DNA of 64,000 nucleotides from Linderina pennispora. Lineage: Eukaryota > Kickxellomycota > Kickxellomycetes > Kickxellales > Kickxellaceae. Positions within the stretch are counted from its first letter, which is position 1; each line of letters opens with the position of its first letter. The translations under genes and the position numbers were made by a program. The notes beneath the pieces were generated by a model, which was given only the letters and a program-made list of their open reading frames with translations, searched no databases and had not been told where the DNA came from. Where the stretch lies: contig NW_024468252.1 in assembly GCF_002104995.1 (NCBI RefSeq), forward strand, positions 1,178,001-1,242,000, read 5' to 3'. Shown here in pieces: positions 44,047 through 53,905 of this stretch.

Positions 44047-46092
44047 CGTAAATAATTTGCTATCGTCAACGATTGAAAGAAGGGGAAATGCTTGCGTCGG
44101 GGGATGTGAAGGAGATGTTGTCGTTAAAAGACTATGTGGGATGTTGATGCCAGGCAGTTCGAGCTCGTTATATAGCTGGTGTTGAAGGTGTGCTGGTGTG
44201 TTTTCTGTTTTGTTGCGCGAGGAGGTTGTTTTTTCTTTGCACCATGGCCCTATGTTTTTCTTGTATACTGAAAGCAACATTTTTGGGCTCATCATACAAT
44301 GTAGCAAATTTGGGCAAAAAGGACAATATGTATTAAAGCCTCGCAAGGTTTTCGGGACACACACAGCCATTTGAAACTTTACCGTTTCATTGTCGATGTG
44401 GAAATCGTACAATTGCAGCCCGTTTATGAAAACAGAAAAACAAACCAGCCAAGTGAGAGTGGCCCAAACGTGCTTCACAGTGAGACACTTGCCACGGTCC
44501 ACTCTACGAAAAAAACGGCGGTCCCTATATTCAGTGAGGAAAAATGAACAGTAACATGAGAATTGCTCAGCTTGCTATATCCGTCCCCTGATACACACTA
44601 TATCACCAAATGTAAGGAATCTGGCGCCTGTTTCGCTCGCTCCCTCTCCTGATGGTCTAGCAGACAGGGGGTGCTCCCACGGCTTCCCGAGCGAACAATT
44701 AGGTACTAGCCCAGGTGCTATTTATAGAGAACAGCGCAACTGACGTGATTAGCGTCAAATTTAGCCTGCAGGCAAGAAATTGCATATCAGAAAAATGGTG
44801 AAAGGCATTATTGCTGAGGGCTTCACAGAGCAATAACAGGCATGCGGGTCTGAGCCACATGCACAAAACCCAGTGCCAGCAAACCAAAAAGCACTGAGAA
44901 AACAGGTTACCGCCACACTACGATGAAAGTAGGCGTCAGTTGCATGTACGTAATTACAAGCAGATTTAATAAAGATCATGCACAGGAAAAATCGCAGCAT
45001 GAGAATACAGAGCCAAGACCACACGTTATCTCTGCCCGTAAATCCAGCCACCAACGTTTCCAGTTCACGCTACATACCAAAAAACCGCCTGTAGCCAAGT
45101 CCTTTTTTTTCCCATTAATCATCACCAGCTCCAGGCACTTTCGTGCTTCATTCCCCTGTTCTTTTGTCAACTAGTTGCGACCTTAAAAATCCATATAGTT
45201 TTGGCAATCATCCCCCTCGTTGGTTTCGGCCTCAGCAAGCCTGGACTACTGAAGCTACCATTGCCAGGCAGGGAGCCCCCTGATGCATGCACATAGCCAG
45301 CAAGCGATACGAATCTTGTCTAGTCATTTTCGCGGCAGCACATGGAACACATGATTGGCGTGTCAAAGTATGTTGCAGAGATGGGTCATAGGTATGCTGC
45401 ATATGTGGCCGTTTTTGTATTCTTGGGGATGTATACCTTGCATTCAACACAGTTGTAATCTGTACACAGTATTATTTCATTGATTTTTATTGAAAACCTT
45501 TATCTATATCATATGTGGATACTAGAGTAACCACGGTGCCTATAGCTATAAGATTTCGCGTAGCATAGCTGTGTCGACTGTTATGTACTTTGCCCCACCC
45601 AAGCGTGTGGGGGCTGCGTTGTACATTGATGCATCTAGCTCGCCAAGGCACCATTTCGGTCTGATGGTATGCCATGTGTGTGATGCTCGTGATGTACGAA
45701 CGAAATGGGCCACTCTGAACAGTCCATGTGTATTACTAGCATGGCACATATGTAATGTCATCAAACTGGTCCGGCACCATCGTAAACTAGGCGCGCCAGG
45801 ATACTATGTAGGACCCGTATGTTTGGATGCTGAAAGGTGCAATATCATAAATACAGCCTTCCTAATAACGTAAATTACATTCAAAGAGAGCCTCTTGTTA
45901 ACAAATCCCTAAAAAGAGGAGCTAAAGAGCCATGATGACGACTCCGCTGCCACTGCCGCCGATGCGACCATTCAGCCGATGGGCGAGTAGTTCAATTTTT
46001 CGCGGGACGCTAGGTTCTCTGCGATCGATCGTGTCTACGCTTACTTTTATTCACAATGTGCAGATTTTACCAAGGAATACCTTGTTTCGTAA
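44047..46092. other. Intergenic region
   Basis: Promoter of the secreted repeat protein (minus strand) near 44050-44250. Beyond that, short frames without domain on both strands, including a plus-strand frame at 45571-45873 that I cannot place. AT-rich patches occur around 45480-45560 and 45840-45920. No RNA gene or mobile element is recognised. Confidence 0.5.
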
Positions 46093-46563
46093 CTACCGTT
46101 TCCTACGCTTCACCAGTGTATCCAAAAATGCCGCACTGCGCTTCTGCTTCTTCTTGGGCACCTGCTTTGGCGTACTATCACTCGGCTTCGCTACAATACT
46201 TGACCGACTTTCCTCCTCCTCCTCCTCCTCCACAACCTTTTTGGGCTCATTTGGTTTTTCACTAACCAGGCCTTTGGTTAGTTTGCGCTTGAGCTTGAGT
46301 TCCTCGGCAGACAGAATGCCGGTAGCGGACTGGGCGGCCAACATTTCCTTGTGCGAGAGGAATTTGGCGCCGACACCGAGGCGCGCTGGGCGGCCGTGGA
46401 AGATTTCGCGGGCCTTGGGTGTGGCGGTGGAATCGGAGTCCGAGTCGGAGTCGCCGAGCCAGGAGCTGATCAAGGTGGAGGCGGAATTGGCGGATGCGCG
46501 CAGCTGTGCCTCGATCTCCTGGACCTGCTGCTGCTTCTCCTTGTCCTGCTTAGACTTGGCCAT
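46093..46563 (-). CDS. Small charged nuclear-type protein of unknown function
   Basis: 156 residues from MAKSKQDKEKQQQVQEIEAQ. An N-terminal basic helix leads to SASTLISSWLGDSDSDSDS, then FHGRPARLGVGAKFLSHKEML, an ELKLKRKLTKGL helix, a Glu run, and a basic tail ending PKKKQKRSAAFLDTLVKRRKR. The layout (SSWLG motif, central GRPARLGVGAKF block, Lys/Arg-rich C-terminus) resembles a small family of fungal proteins of unknown function, possibly DUF3245; this is recollection only. The basic tail suggests nuclear or nucleolar location. The start is the Met that removes an unrelated upstream extension. It is 210 bp from the end of the PWWP-like gene on the same strand. Confidence 0.65.
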   Translation of the reverse strand: MAKSKQDKEKQQQVQEIEAQLRASANSASTLISSWLGDSDSDSDSTATPKAREIFHGRPARLGVGAKFLSHKEMLAAQSATGILSAEELKLKRKLTKGLVSEKPNEPKKVVEEEEEEESRSSIVAKPSDSTPKQVPKKKQKRSAAFLDTLVKRRKR

Positions 46564-46773
46564 GGCGAAAATAGTATGTGTGGTTTGGATACATGCAGAG
46601 TACGAAGGAGTACTTCCGGGATCACAAAGGAGCATCTCAAGTGGCATGGTGAGAAAGCGGGTAAAATTATGGTCAAATAGGATAATTACAAAATCAGCGG
46701 ATCAGAATTTTCGCCAGGAGGTGAAGCGCCCTCCATGCAAACAAAGAGAGAAGCTGTTCTCCGAAAGAAAGAC

Positions 46774-48058
46774 TCAATGCACTTTCCTGCGCTTATGACC
46801 AAAGCGCGTCGAAGCGCCCGAGTTTGGCGGCCACTCGTTGCCACTGCCCTCCCAGATGTCCCTTGCAGCATTGCGCACCAGCACGCGGCAGGCACGGAAT
46901 TCGCGCTGCATTTTCTCCAGCTCACCCAAGGCCTTCTTGATTTCATCCATGACCTCGCGGGACTGTGTGTCGTCAGCCAGTACCGGCAGGTCAACGGGTA
47001 CGGGGCTCGGGCGACGCATCTGGCGCTTGGTAGACAGCGGCGGGCGGCCGCGGCGGCCGGTACGCGCCGGCTTTGGGGTCTGCTCCGGTGTGGCCGGCGT
47101 GGCCGGCGTGGCCGGCGTGGCCGGCGTGGCTGGAGTGGCCGGGGTTGAGGGCGACGGCTCCTTGGTTGGCGGCGTGGTGGGCATGAGCTGCGGCTCGCTC
47201 GAGCAGCTGCCGGTCGATACCAGCGTGACCGAGTCGGAGTCAGCGTGCGGCGATGATGGCGGGGTCTTGGCTGGCGATAAAGCGAATGGCAGCTGGAGGG
47301 TTTCGGTGCCTGTTTGCCAGAGCTTCCACTTGAATTTGCTATGCACGTGGCCGGTCTTCAGATACGACAGGGCGCTTTTGATTGCTCGGTCCTTCAGGAA
47401 CGCTGGCGTCGTCGAGGCAAATTCGGTGAACGGCGCCTGGGCGGTATCGAAGACCCGCAGCTCCTGCTCACGAACTGTGGAACTACATGTTTTTTTGGGT
47501 TTAGAAAGGTATGCGAAATCGCGCATGGAAAAAAACAGTGCATAATCACTTTTTGCAAATAGGGAGGGGTGGGTAAGTAACACCTAGAAGTCGGGGCACG
47601 ATCCACCCCTCCCGGGGATTGGTCTGACGAATGAACGGGGGAAAGCTCTGGGCTTCCTAACCACCACCAGCCTAGCTTTTAGCAAAAATTGCTCCTGGAC
47701 AGCTTGAGAGAAAAAGCGCATTTGTTCTTACTTACTATTTGTTGTCTTCAAAGTACTTGACCAGGTATTCGGCGGCACTCAGGGATAGGCAGCCCATGCT
47801 TGCGTCAATTTCGTCTGTGGGAACGATCTATAATGGATTGTTGGTTGAGAGGGTATGTGACCGGGAAGGGGAGATATGCTGAGTGCTAATGCACAGATGT
47901 AACAAGGGGAGGGCGATAGTCATCAGCCCGGGGAGGGTATCTGCCAAGCTTACCATTGCCGGCCACCAGTACTTGGCAGTGTTGTCAAGCGGGTCCACGA
48001 AGACCACGTCGCGACCGCGCCATTTGAGAGACTGTACGGGCTCTGGCATGCCAACCAT
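46774..48058 (-). CDS. PWWP/Tudor-like chromatin protein with TPA repeats and basic tail
   Basis: Exons on the minus strand: 48058-47954, 47827-47736, 47482-46774; introns are GT-AG and in phase; 301 residues. The first two exons plus the start of the third build a compact beta domain: WRGRDVVFVDPLDNTAKYWWPAM, then VPTDEIDASMGCL, then LVKYFEDNKYSTVREQELRVF. A domain-length block starting with VVFVDP..WWPAMIVP, with an aromatic YFED strand, looks like a PWWP or Tudor reader, followed by helices (AFLKDRAIKSALSYLKTGHV). A TPATPATPA tract, AT-hook-like RTGRRGRPPL, a coiled coil (VMDEIKKALGELEKMQREFRAC) and a terminal GHKRRKVH suggest nuclear DNA or chromatin binding. The precise family is uncertain. 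Confidence 0.65.
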
Positions 48059-48520
48059 TACGTGAGATTTTTGTGCAGAGTCGTTGATATGAAGGCGTGA
48101 ATAAAAAATTGTGTTTCCAGAGAGCAGTTTTGTAGAAAGAATGGTATATAGAAAATAACGAGGGGAAAATGCTTCAGGGAAGGAAGAAGAGGAGAAACGG
48201 GTGGGGAGGCGTGTTGAGCGAAGCGGAGAACCTCTTCCTTTTTCTTAACGCATCAATGTGACGTTTTTTTCAAACTGCTATTTTTTTCTCCAAGCTTTTC
48301 TGCCATGAGAACTGATAGAAACGGCGGGCCACAGTAGTTTACCATAGCAGGGACACTGGGACGATTCCAATGACAGCAGCCGGCGCTGATCACACACCTC
48401 CGGGAAAACCGCACCCACAAAAGCGCACAAGAGTCGGTCAGGAGCATAGCCCCTTTCTTTTCACGTTCCTTGAGCAATACATCCCACTCCCAATTAATCC
48501 TGTTTCTTTTCCTCACGCAA
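48059..48520. other. Divergent promoter region
   Basis: Lies between the PWWP-like gene (-) and the ABC ATPase gene (+). It has T-rich runs around 48240-48295 and a CT-rich segment before 48521. No gene is seen. Confidence 0.5.
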
Positions 48521-49207
48521 ATGGCATCAACCTACGGCGCAATCAGCAGCGACAGCATGGTGCTGCAGGTCAAAGAGCTGACCAAGCGCAAAGACACCGG
48601 CGACCACCTCTTCTACGACGTGACGTTCTCGCTCCACCCGGGCGACACGCTGGCGGTCCGCGGGCCCAGCGGCGTGGGCAAAACCACACTCCTGCGGTGC
48701 CTGGCGCAGCTCACGCCCTATGACGCAGGCGTCTGCACATTAATGACACCCAAGCCGACGACTCCGCAGGACCTGGGGGTCCCGCAGTGGCGCGCCTCGG
48801 TCATGTATGTGCCGCAGCGCCCGGCGCAGCTGCCCGGCACGCCGCTGGAGTTCTTCGATCAGGTGACAGGGTTCCGCGCGCAGCAGGGCCGCGCCCACTA
48901 TGATCCGGTGGAGATCGCCGAGGACTGGGGGGTTAGCGATGAGCTGTGGCACAAGAAATGGCCCGAGCTGTCGGGCGGCGAGCAGCAGAGGGTTGCATTG
49001 GCTGTGGCGCTGGCCTGTGACCCCAAGGTGCTTTTGCTGGACGAGCCCACCAGCGCGCTGGACCCGGCCACGACCTTGATGGTTGAGCAGGCGTTGGCCG
49101 GCCGCACGTGCGTGTGGATCACCCATGACGACGCCCAGGAGAAGCGCATTGCTACAAAGTCGCTGACCATCCACGCCGATGCCACGTACTCCATAACCGA
49201 GCACTGA
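48521..49207 (+). CDS. Stand-alone ABC ATPase of the FetA/STAR1 type
   Basis: 228 residues, one complete nucleotide-binding domain and nothing else: Walker A GPSGVGKTT, Q-loop YVPQRPAQLPGTP, signature LSGGEQQRVALA, Walker B KVLLLDEPTSALD and the H-loop WITHDD. No membrane segment. The compact form, with QRPAQLPGTP in the Q-loop and the EE/D arrangement in the C-terminal half, resembles bacterial FetA (YbbL) and plant STAR1, which pair with a separate membrane protein. Fungal proteins of this class are little studied; the substrate is unknown. The partner is not in this window. Codon use matches neighbouring genes. The start is the first Met in the frame with the expected N-terminal strand, and the gene is 87 bp from the next gene on the same strand. 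Confidence 0.85.
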   Translation: MASTYGAISSDSMVLQVKELTKRKDTGDHLFYDVTFSLHPGDTLAVRGPSGVGKTTLLRCLAQLTPYDAGVCTLMTPKPTTPQDLGVPQWRASVMYVPQRPAQLPGTPLEFFDQVTGFRAQQGRAHYDPVEIAEDWGVSDELWHKKWPELSGGEQQRVALAVALACDPKVLLLDEPTSALDPATTLMVEQALAGRTCVWITHDDAQEKRIATKSLTIHADATYSITEH

Positions 49208-49294
49208 GGAACACTGGCGAGAGGACAGAGCAGAAAAAACCGACAGTTAGCTTCTCTTCGCCCAAGCTCCTTTTCACATTAATCTCATTATCAC

Positions 49295-49852
49295 ATGACT
49301 GAACGAGAATTTAACGCACGGTTCGTCTCCGAGGACACTCTGTCGGAGGCCAAGAAAGAGCGGGAAGAGGCCTGGCGCGAAGCCTACAAAACCGAGCCCG
49401 TACCAGAGCCTTCCTACGACCCGCGCACGCTTTACGAGCGCCTGCAGGAACAGAAGCGCAAAAAAGAAGACGAGTTTATGGAATCCCACCGCCTTAGCAA
49501 GCAGATCAGGCTTTTGGACCAGGACGAGACCGAGTTCCTCGAAGCCATCGACGACCAGGAGCACGAGAAAAACATGGCCAAACGCCGCAGAGACATGCTG
49601 GAAGCCGCTGAATTCCAGCGCATGGTCGCTGAGAAACGCACCAAGGATGTGCCAAAGAAATCCACAGCGAAGCGGCCTGTGGCCAAGTCGCTTGTGAGCA
49701 GAATTGCCGTGGTTGTCAAGGAAGTCAAGGCAGAGCCCAAAGAACCCAGACCAGAGCCAAAAGTTGTTCCCAAAGAGCCCAGTGGCCAGGAAAACCCGCT
49801 GAGTGTGCTAGCCTCATATCCGAGCGACAGTGAAACTGAATCCGAAGAGTGA
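49295..49852 (+). CDS. FAM192A/NIP30-family nuclear protein
   Basis: 185 residues. The N-terminal NIP30 domain is unmistakable: RFVSEDTLSEAKKEREEAW, PSYDPRTLYERLQEQKRKKEDEF and IRLLDQDETEFLEAIDDQE. The animal member (FAM192A/PIP30) binds the proteasome activator PA28-gamma; the fungal role is not known. The middle has KNMAKRRRDMLEAAEFQRMV; the C-terminal part is a Lys/Glu/Pro-rich disordered tail, ending PSDSETESEE, a likely CK2-type acidic end, as in the animal protein. Intact and intronless. Confidence 0.88.
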   Translation: MTEREFNARFVSEDTLSEAKKEREEAWREAYKTEPVPEPSYDPRTLYERLQEQKRKKEDEFMESHRLSKQIRLLDQDETEFLEAIDDQEHEKNMAKRRRDMLEAAEFQRMVAEKRTKDVPKKSTAKRPVAKSLVSRIAVVVKEVKAEPKEPRPEPKVVPKEPSGQENPLSVLASYPSDSETESEE

Positions 49853-50071
49853 TCAGGTAGTGTTAATGTTCTCTTTTTCTCATCTCAGCAGTGATACACA
49901 CTCGTGACCAGCAAAGATCTACGATGGAAGAGAAAACTCGAAAAAAAAAAAAAAGTTATTTATACGCCTTTCTTCACGGAGCAGTATTGCCCAGTCCCTC
50001 CATGCCTGACGAAAGCACAGACAAAGCTTGCTTTCTTCTCATTTTCGTGTTCCTATAATTCATAGCTCAGC

Positions 50072-51760
50072 ATGCCGAGCGCGATACTTTTCCAGCAGCT
50101 TTTCATCGATATGCTAGTGGCCGAGCTGCTAACGCCAGCACCGTCTGGGAGCACCTGCACCGACGCAACCCAGCCGCTGCGCTCCCTACAGCCTTTCGCT
50201 GGCGTCTGCCGCACATGGCGCGCGCGCTCCCACCACCTGCACAAGACGCTCTCTATAAGCATCCGCAAGCCGACATCTTTGCAGCGCTCGCAGCACCTCT
50301 TCCATGTGGCCAGCACTGCGCCGGGGTCATCTACGGGGTGTTACCGGCGCGGCACGTGCAAGGGCGTACCAACCTGCATCTCGTAAACCACCCGCACACG
50401 ATGTGGCTGGAGATTGACGCCGATGTCGGCCCAACAATGGCCATGCGTGTACTTCAGGAGATTGGGTTCCAAGGCCGCATGTGGGAGGTGAGAACACTGA
50501 AGTGCTATGTGCATCACTCAGTGGGTGGCCAGTATACGTGGAGCCGCAATCAGACGAGCCGCGCCGAGCAGTTGTTTGAAACCGTGAAAAGGCAGCTGCC
50601 GGAGCCCCAGCGAGTCGAATATCAGTCGGCAGGTCCAAATAGCGACATCTTCCCGAATCTACAACGGCTTCCGCAAGGTAATGATGGAACCGGCGCTGAC
50701 GGCGCTGACATTGGATATCAACGGACGATTGCACGACTTTGCAATGCTGCCCCTTACGACCGCCGCAACGCTCAGGTCGTTGGTCCTGAATAACATCACC
50801 CTGAGTGGTTTCCTGGAATGCATTCGTGGAGACCACGCACGCGCACCGTCGGACGCGCACACTGCCAGTGGCGGTATTTGCAGAGCTTGAGTGCCTGGAT
50901 ATCCACTTGATTCATGTAAGCAGCCCAGGTGGACCAGCACTGCAGAGACTCGACAGGCTGCTGCGGTTCCCGAAGCTCCAAAAACTCTCCGCTCGACCCA
51001 GCCATTGGTCGGGCCGTATCGCTTTTGCCGGCCTTCCACGCGTCGCCTCTGCATACTCTGAGGTTACTCAACACCGACGCGTCGCTCTTGCCATTCGACC
51101 AGCGCGATTTCCCCAGGCTCTGCTCTCTGGATGTCGCCCTGCGGTACCTGCCGAGTCATGAATTGCACACGCTGGAAGGTTTGCCGCAGGCGCTTCTCGC
51201 GCATTCGAATCTGCGGATATTTGAGGTTTTCCTGCTGACATTGATTTCCGAAGTACCCCAAGCTGTTTGGCCTGCATGTTTCTGGAGCACCTTGAAGCTC
51301 AGCGCGACAGTCGCGTCTGATGCAGCCACGGAAATTGTTGGCCAGCTGCCATTCTTGAAGACATTGGCGTACCAGATAGATGCTGGCCGCAGCGGCCGGC
51401 GGCTAGCCCGGCGGGAGGTAGTTGAAATGGTTGCAGGGGGGCTTGGGAGTACGCCATTGAATATGCGGCTGCAAAAGCTGGGCGTGGTGGCAGTGTGCTA
51501 TGCGAGGGAGTGTGCCTGACACGTGCTTTGCGGAGGCGGCGGAGGTGCTAAGATTGGCAGCGCGCGTGCCATCGCTGTTGTGCTTGGAGATGGGCCATGG
51601 GCGCGTGTTCGAGTCGCTAAAGGTCCTGCGGGATGCGCTCGGCGATCCGGTGCTGGCGCGGTCCGCTGGGCATTTGCAGCATCTAGGAGATCAAGAGCAT
51701 CTGTGTATAAGGGCTGGCAACCATTATTCTCTGGAATATACTTTTTCCTATCAGCGGTGA
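50072..51760 (+). CDS. F-box/leucine-rich-repeat-like protein (frame-broken)
   Basis: About 560 residues after resolving frame changes near 50330, 50680, 50860, 51020 and 51510, most behaving as extra bases. The N-terminus MPSAILFQQLFIDMLVAELL with LQPFAGVCRTWRARSHHL is F-box-like. The following body has leucine-rich repeat spacing: LTALTLDINGRLHDFAMLPL, LRSLVLNNITLSGFLECI, ELECLDIHLIHVSS, LHTLRLLNTDASLLPF, LCSLDVALRYLPSHELHTL, LRIFEVFLL, LLCLEMGHGRVFESLKVL. Such F-box/LRR-like proteins are expanded in some Kickxellomycotina (recollection). A role as substrate adaptor of an SCF ubiquitin ligase is inference. Confidence 0.6.
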
Positions 51761-51997
51761 TGACATCACGCTCTCTATTGTACCTGCTTAACGTATAGCT
51801 TTTTGCTGGAGTTTTCAGCCTATTCAAAAAGTGAGTGGATAAGGGGCGGGTTCCCGCGCCACTGCTTGCTTTTTCCTTAGGTGCGTATTAAGACCCATTG
51901 AAAAAACAGGCCGATCGCACGCCTCGCGTTTCTTATCTCCTGTTATCATTTTCCTTCACTCTTTCTCTCGTTAACAGCCATTCATACACTAGTGAGA

Positions 51998-52944
51998 ATG
52001 TCCCTGTCGCCCTCCGGATCCCGCAAGGTCATTGATCCCGACACGTACTTTGACCAGAACTCGCCGCCATCGAACCTGGAGTGGGCGCACTCTGCGGTGA
52101 GTGCGTTTGTCAGCAGCCAGTCCGCCTCACCAGCCGATCGTGCTAGTGACGAGCGGCGGCACGACCGTGCCCCTGGAGAACAACACAGTGCGGTTCGTAG
52201 ACAACTTCAGCCTGGGTACGCGCGGCAGCAGCTCGGCTGAGCAATTTCTGGCGGCCGGCTACGCGGTGATATTCCTGTACCGCGACAAGTCGCTGCAGCC
52301 GTTCCACCGGCACTACCCGCGTGGGCTTTTGTCCTACCTGGAGCCCGACGGCACCGGCAACGTGCAGATCCAGGCAAAGTACCGGGATTCGGTAATCCGC
52401 GACCTGCATTTACTGCAAAAGTACTCTGGCACCAAGCTGCTGATGGTAGATTTCACGACGCTGTCGGACTATTTGTTTCTGCTGCGCGCAATCTCGCAGA
52501 TTCTGGCTCCGCTGGGCTCGGCGGCGATGTTTTATTTGGCGGCGGCAGTCAGCGATTTCTTCATTCCGTCGCACAGTATGTCGGAGCACAAGATTCAGTC
52601 GCGCGACGGCGACCTGACCCTGCGGCATGAACCAGGTGCCCAAGTTCCTGGCACCGCTGGTCAGCACCTGGGCGCCCCGGTGCTTCACAGTGTCGTTCAA
52701 GCTGGAGACCGACCCCGAGCTGCTTGTGCCCAAGGCGCAATATGCACTCAACAAGTACGGCCACCAGATTGTCATTGCCAATATGCTACATTCGCGCAAG
52801 TGGCAGGTGTGGTTTATCACCAGGGAGTCGGACCAGCCGTATGAGATCCGGATCCCCAAGGAAGAGGCCGAAAAGGGCCGCGACATCGAGCAGGACGTGG
52901 TGGTGGAGCTGGCAAAGCGGCATCGCGTCTTTATGGCAGCTTGA
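51998..52944 (+). CDS. CAB2: Phosphopantothenoylcysteine synthetase (two frame breaks)
   Basis: Second step of coenzyme A synthesis from phosphopantothenate, joining cysteine; a cytosolic enzyme. About 315 residues, typical of eukaryotic PPCS. The family core is seen: [84 protein letters not shown] and [20 protein letters not shown]. Frame passes 2 to 3 near 52120 and 3 to 1 near 52627, each consistent with one extra base because the conserved core continues. Start [18 protein letters not shown] at 51998 follows a CT-rich leader. Confidence 0.9.
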
Positions 52945-53905
52945 TTTCAATATGGGCTGTTGCCAAGATCAAGTTTGTTGTTAATAAATCATCCCCTGTT
53001 CCTTTTCTTCTCCAGCCAAAAACCATTGCTCTTCAAAGAGGCTGTTCCTGATGCTACTGCCAGCAGGGCGCAGGTTCCGCAAAAACAAAAAAGCAAAGAG
53101 ATGGTGGAAAAATAACAGTAGCACGCTCGACATTCCATTCAAAACTCGAGCTGCTCTCTTGGTAGCCTATTTCCAAGAGAATGTGTCTCTGCGGCTTCTC
53201 TTGGCAACTCACCAGATATGCTAGCCATCCGGGGGGATCAGCGAGAATGTTTTATTTGGTAGCTTTTTGCTGGATAGCAAGCAGCCCAGCCCTACTGCGG
53301 CATCGTCGTACTATTTTCCCAGCAAAAAAGCCCGTGTCTACTAAAGTGCGCGCTGAAACTTTCTTGTCGCAGCCTAAAAATACATGTTTCTCCACATACA
53401 CACTGCGCCAGGGACGGGCCGCAGATGGAGTTTCTGGATGGTATTTCCAGCACATTTGGCCCAGTGCCCGATCCTGTTTTTAGCGTACATCTCTCCCCCG
53501 CACACATGGGGGAGGCACGTATGTTTTTTCTCCAGAGCACTCATATTTAGCATCAAGACATTTTCAATACGGGGCTTTGCAGGTGGTGACATTCCCTCGC
53601 ATTTGCTTCATATACTTTGGCTTACTCCCGCGGTGCACTCTTCAAAAACCTATTTCGACTTTGTCACTTCAATTTTTTTTCCTCCTTGAGCATCCACTAG
53701 CATTCTCTTTCCAATTTTGTTGTTCCTGTATTGCAAGGGGTGGACGGAATATTTCCTTTAGACTACACCCTGACCAAATTTCATTCTCTGGAGCTATTTT
53801 TTTGATCACACGCGTCTCACAAAGAAACTAGAACCATTTCATTAACGGGTAATTGAATCCGTGAGCTTTCAACAAAACAAGCATCCTTTCTTTGCTAAGG
53901 CAAAA
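52945..53905. other. Intergenic region
   Basis: 3' flank of the synthetase (AATAAA near 52982) and a CT/T-rich promoter for the secreted acidic protein (53640-53900). Short frames between 53180 and 53690 show no domain. Confidence 0.5.

Noticed and set aside
45932-46798. 288-residue plus-strand frame
   Set aside because: Overlaps and is antisense to the small charged protein gene at 46093-46563, whose N-terminal motifs and charge pattern are far more protein-like.
48521-49207. Bacterial contamination
   Set aside because: The ABC gene is flanked by fungal genes with similar codon use and a fungal CT-rich leader, so it is part of this chromosome.
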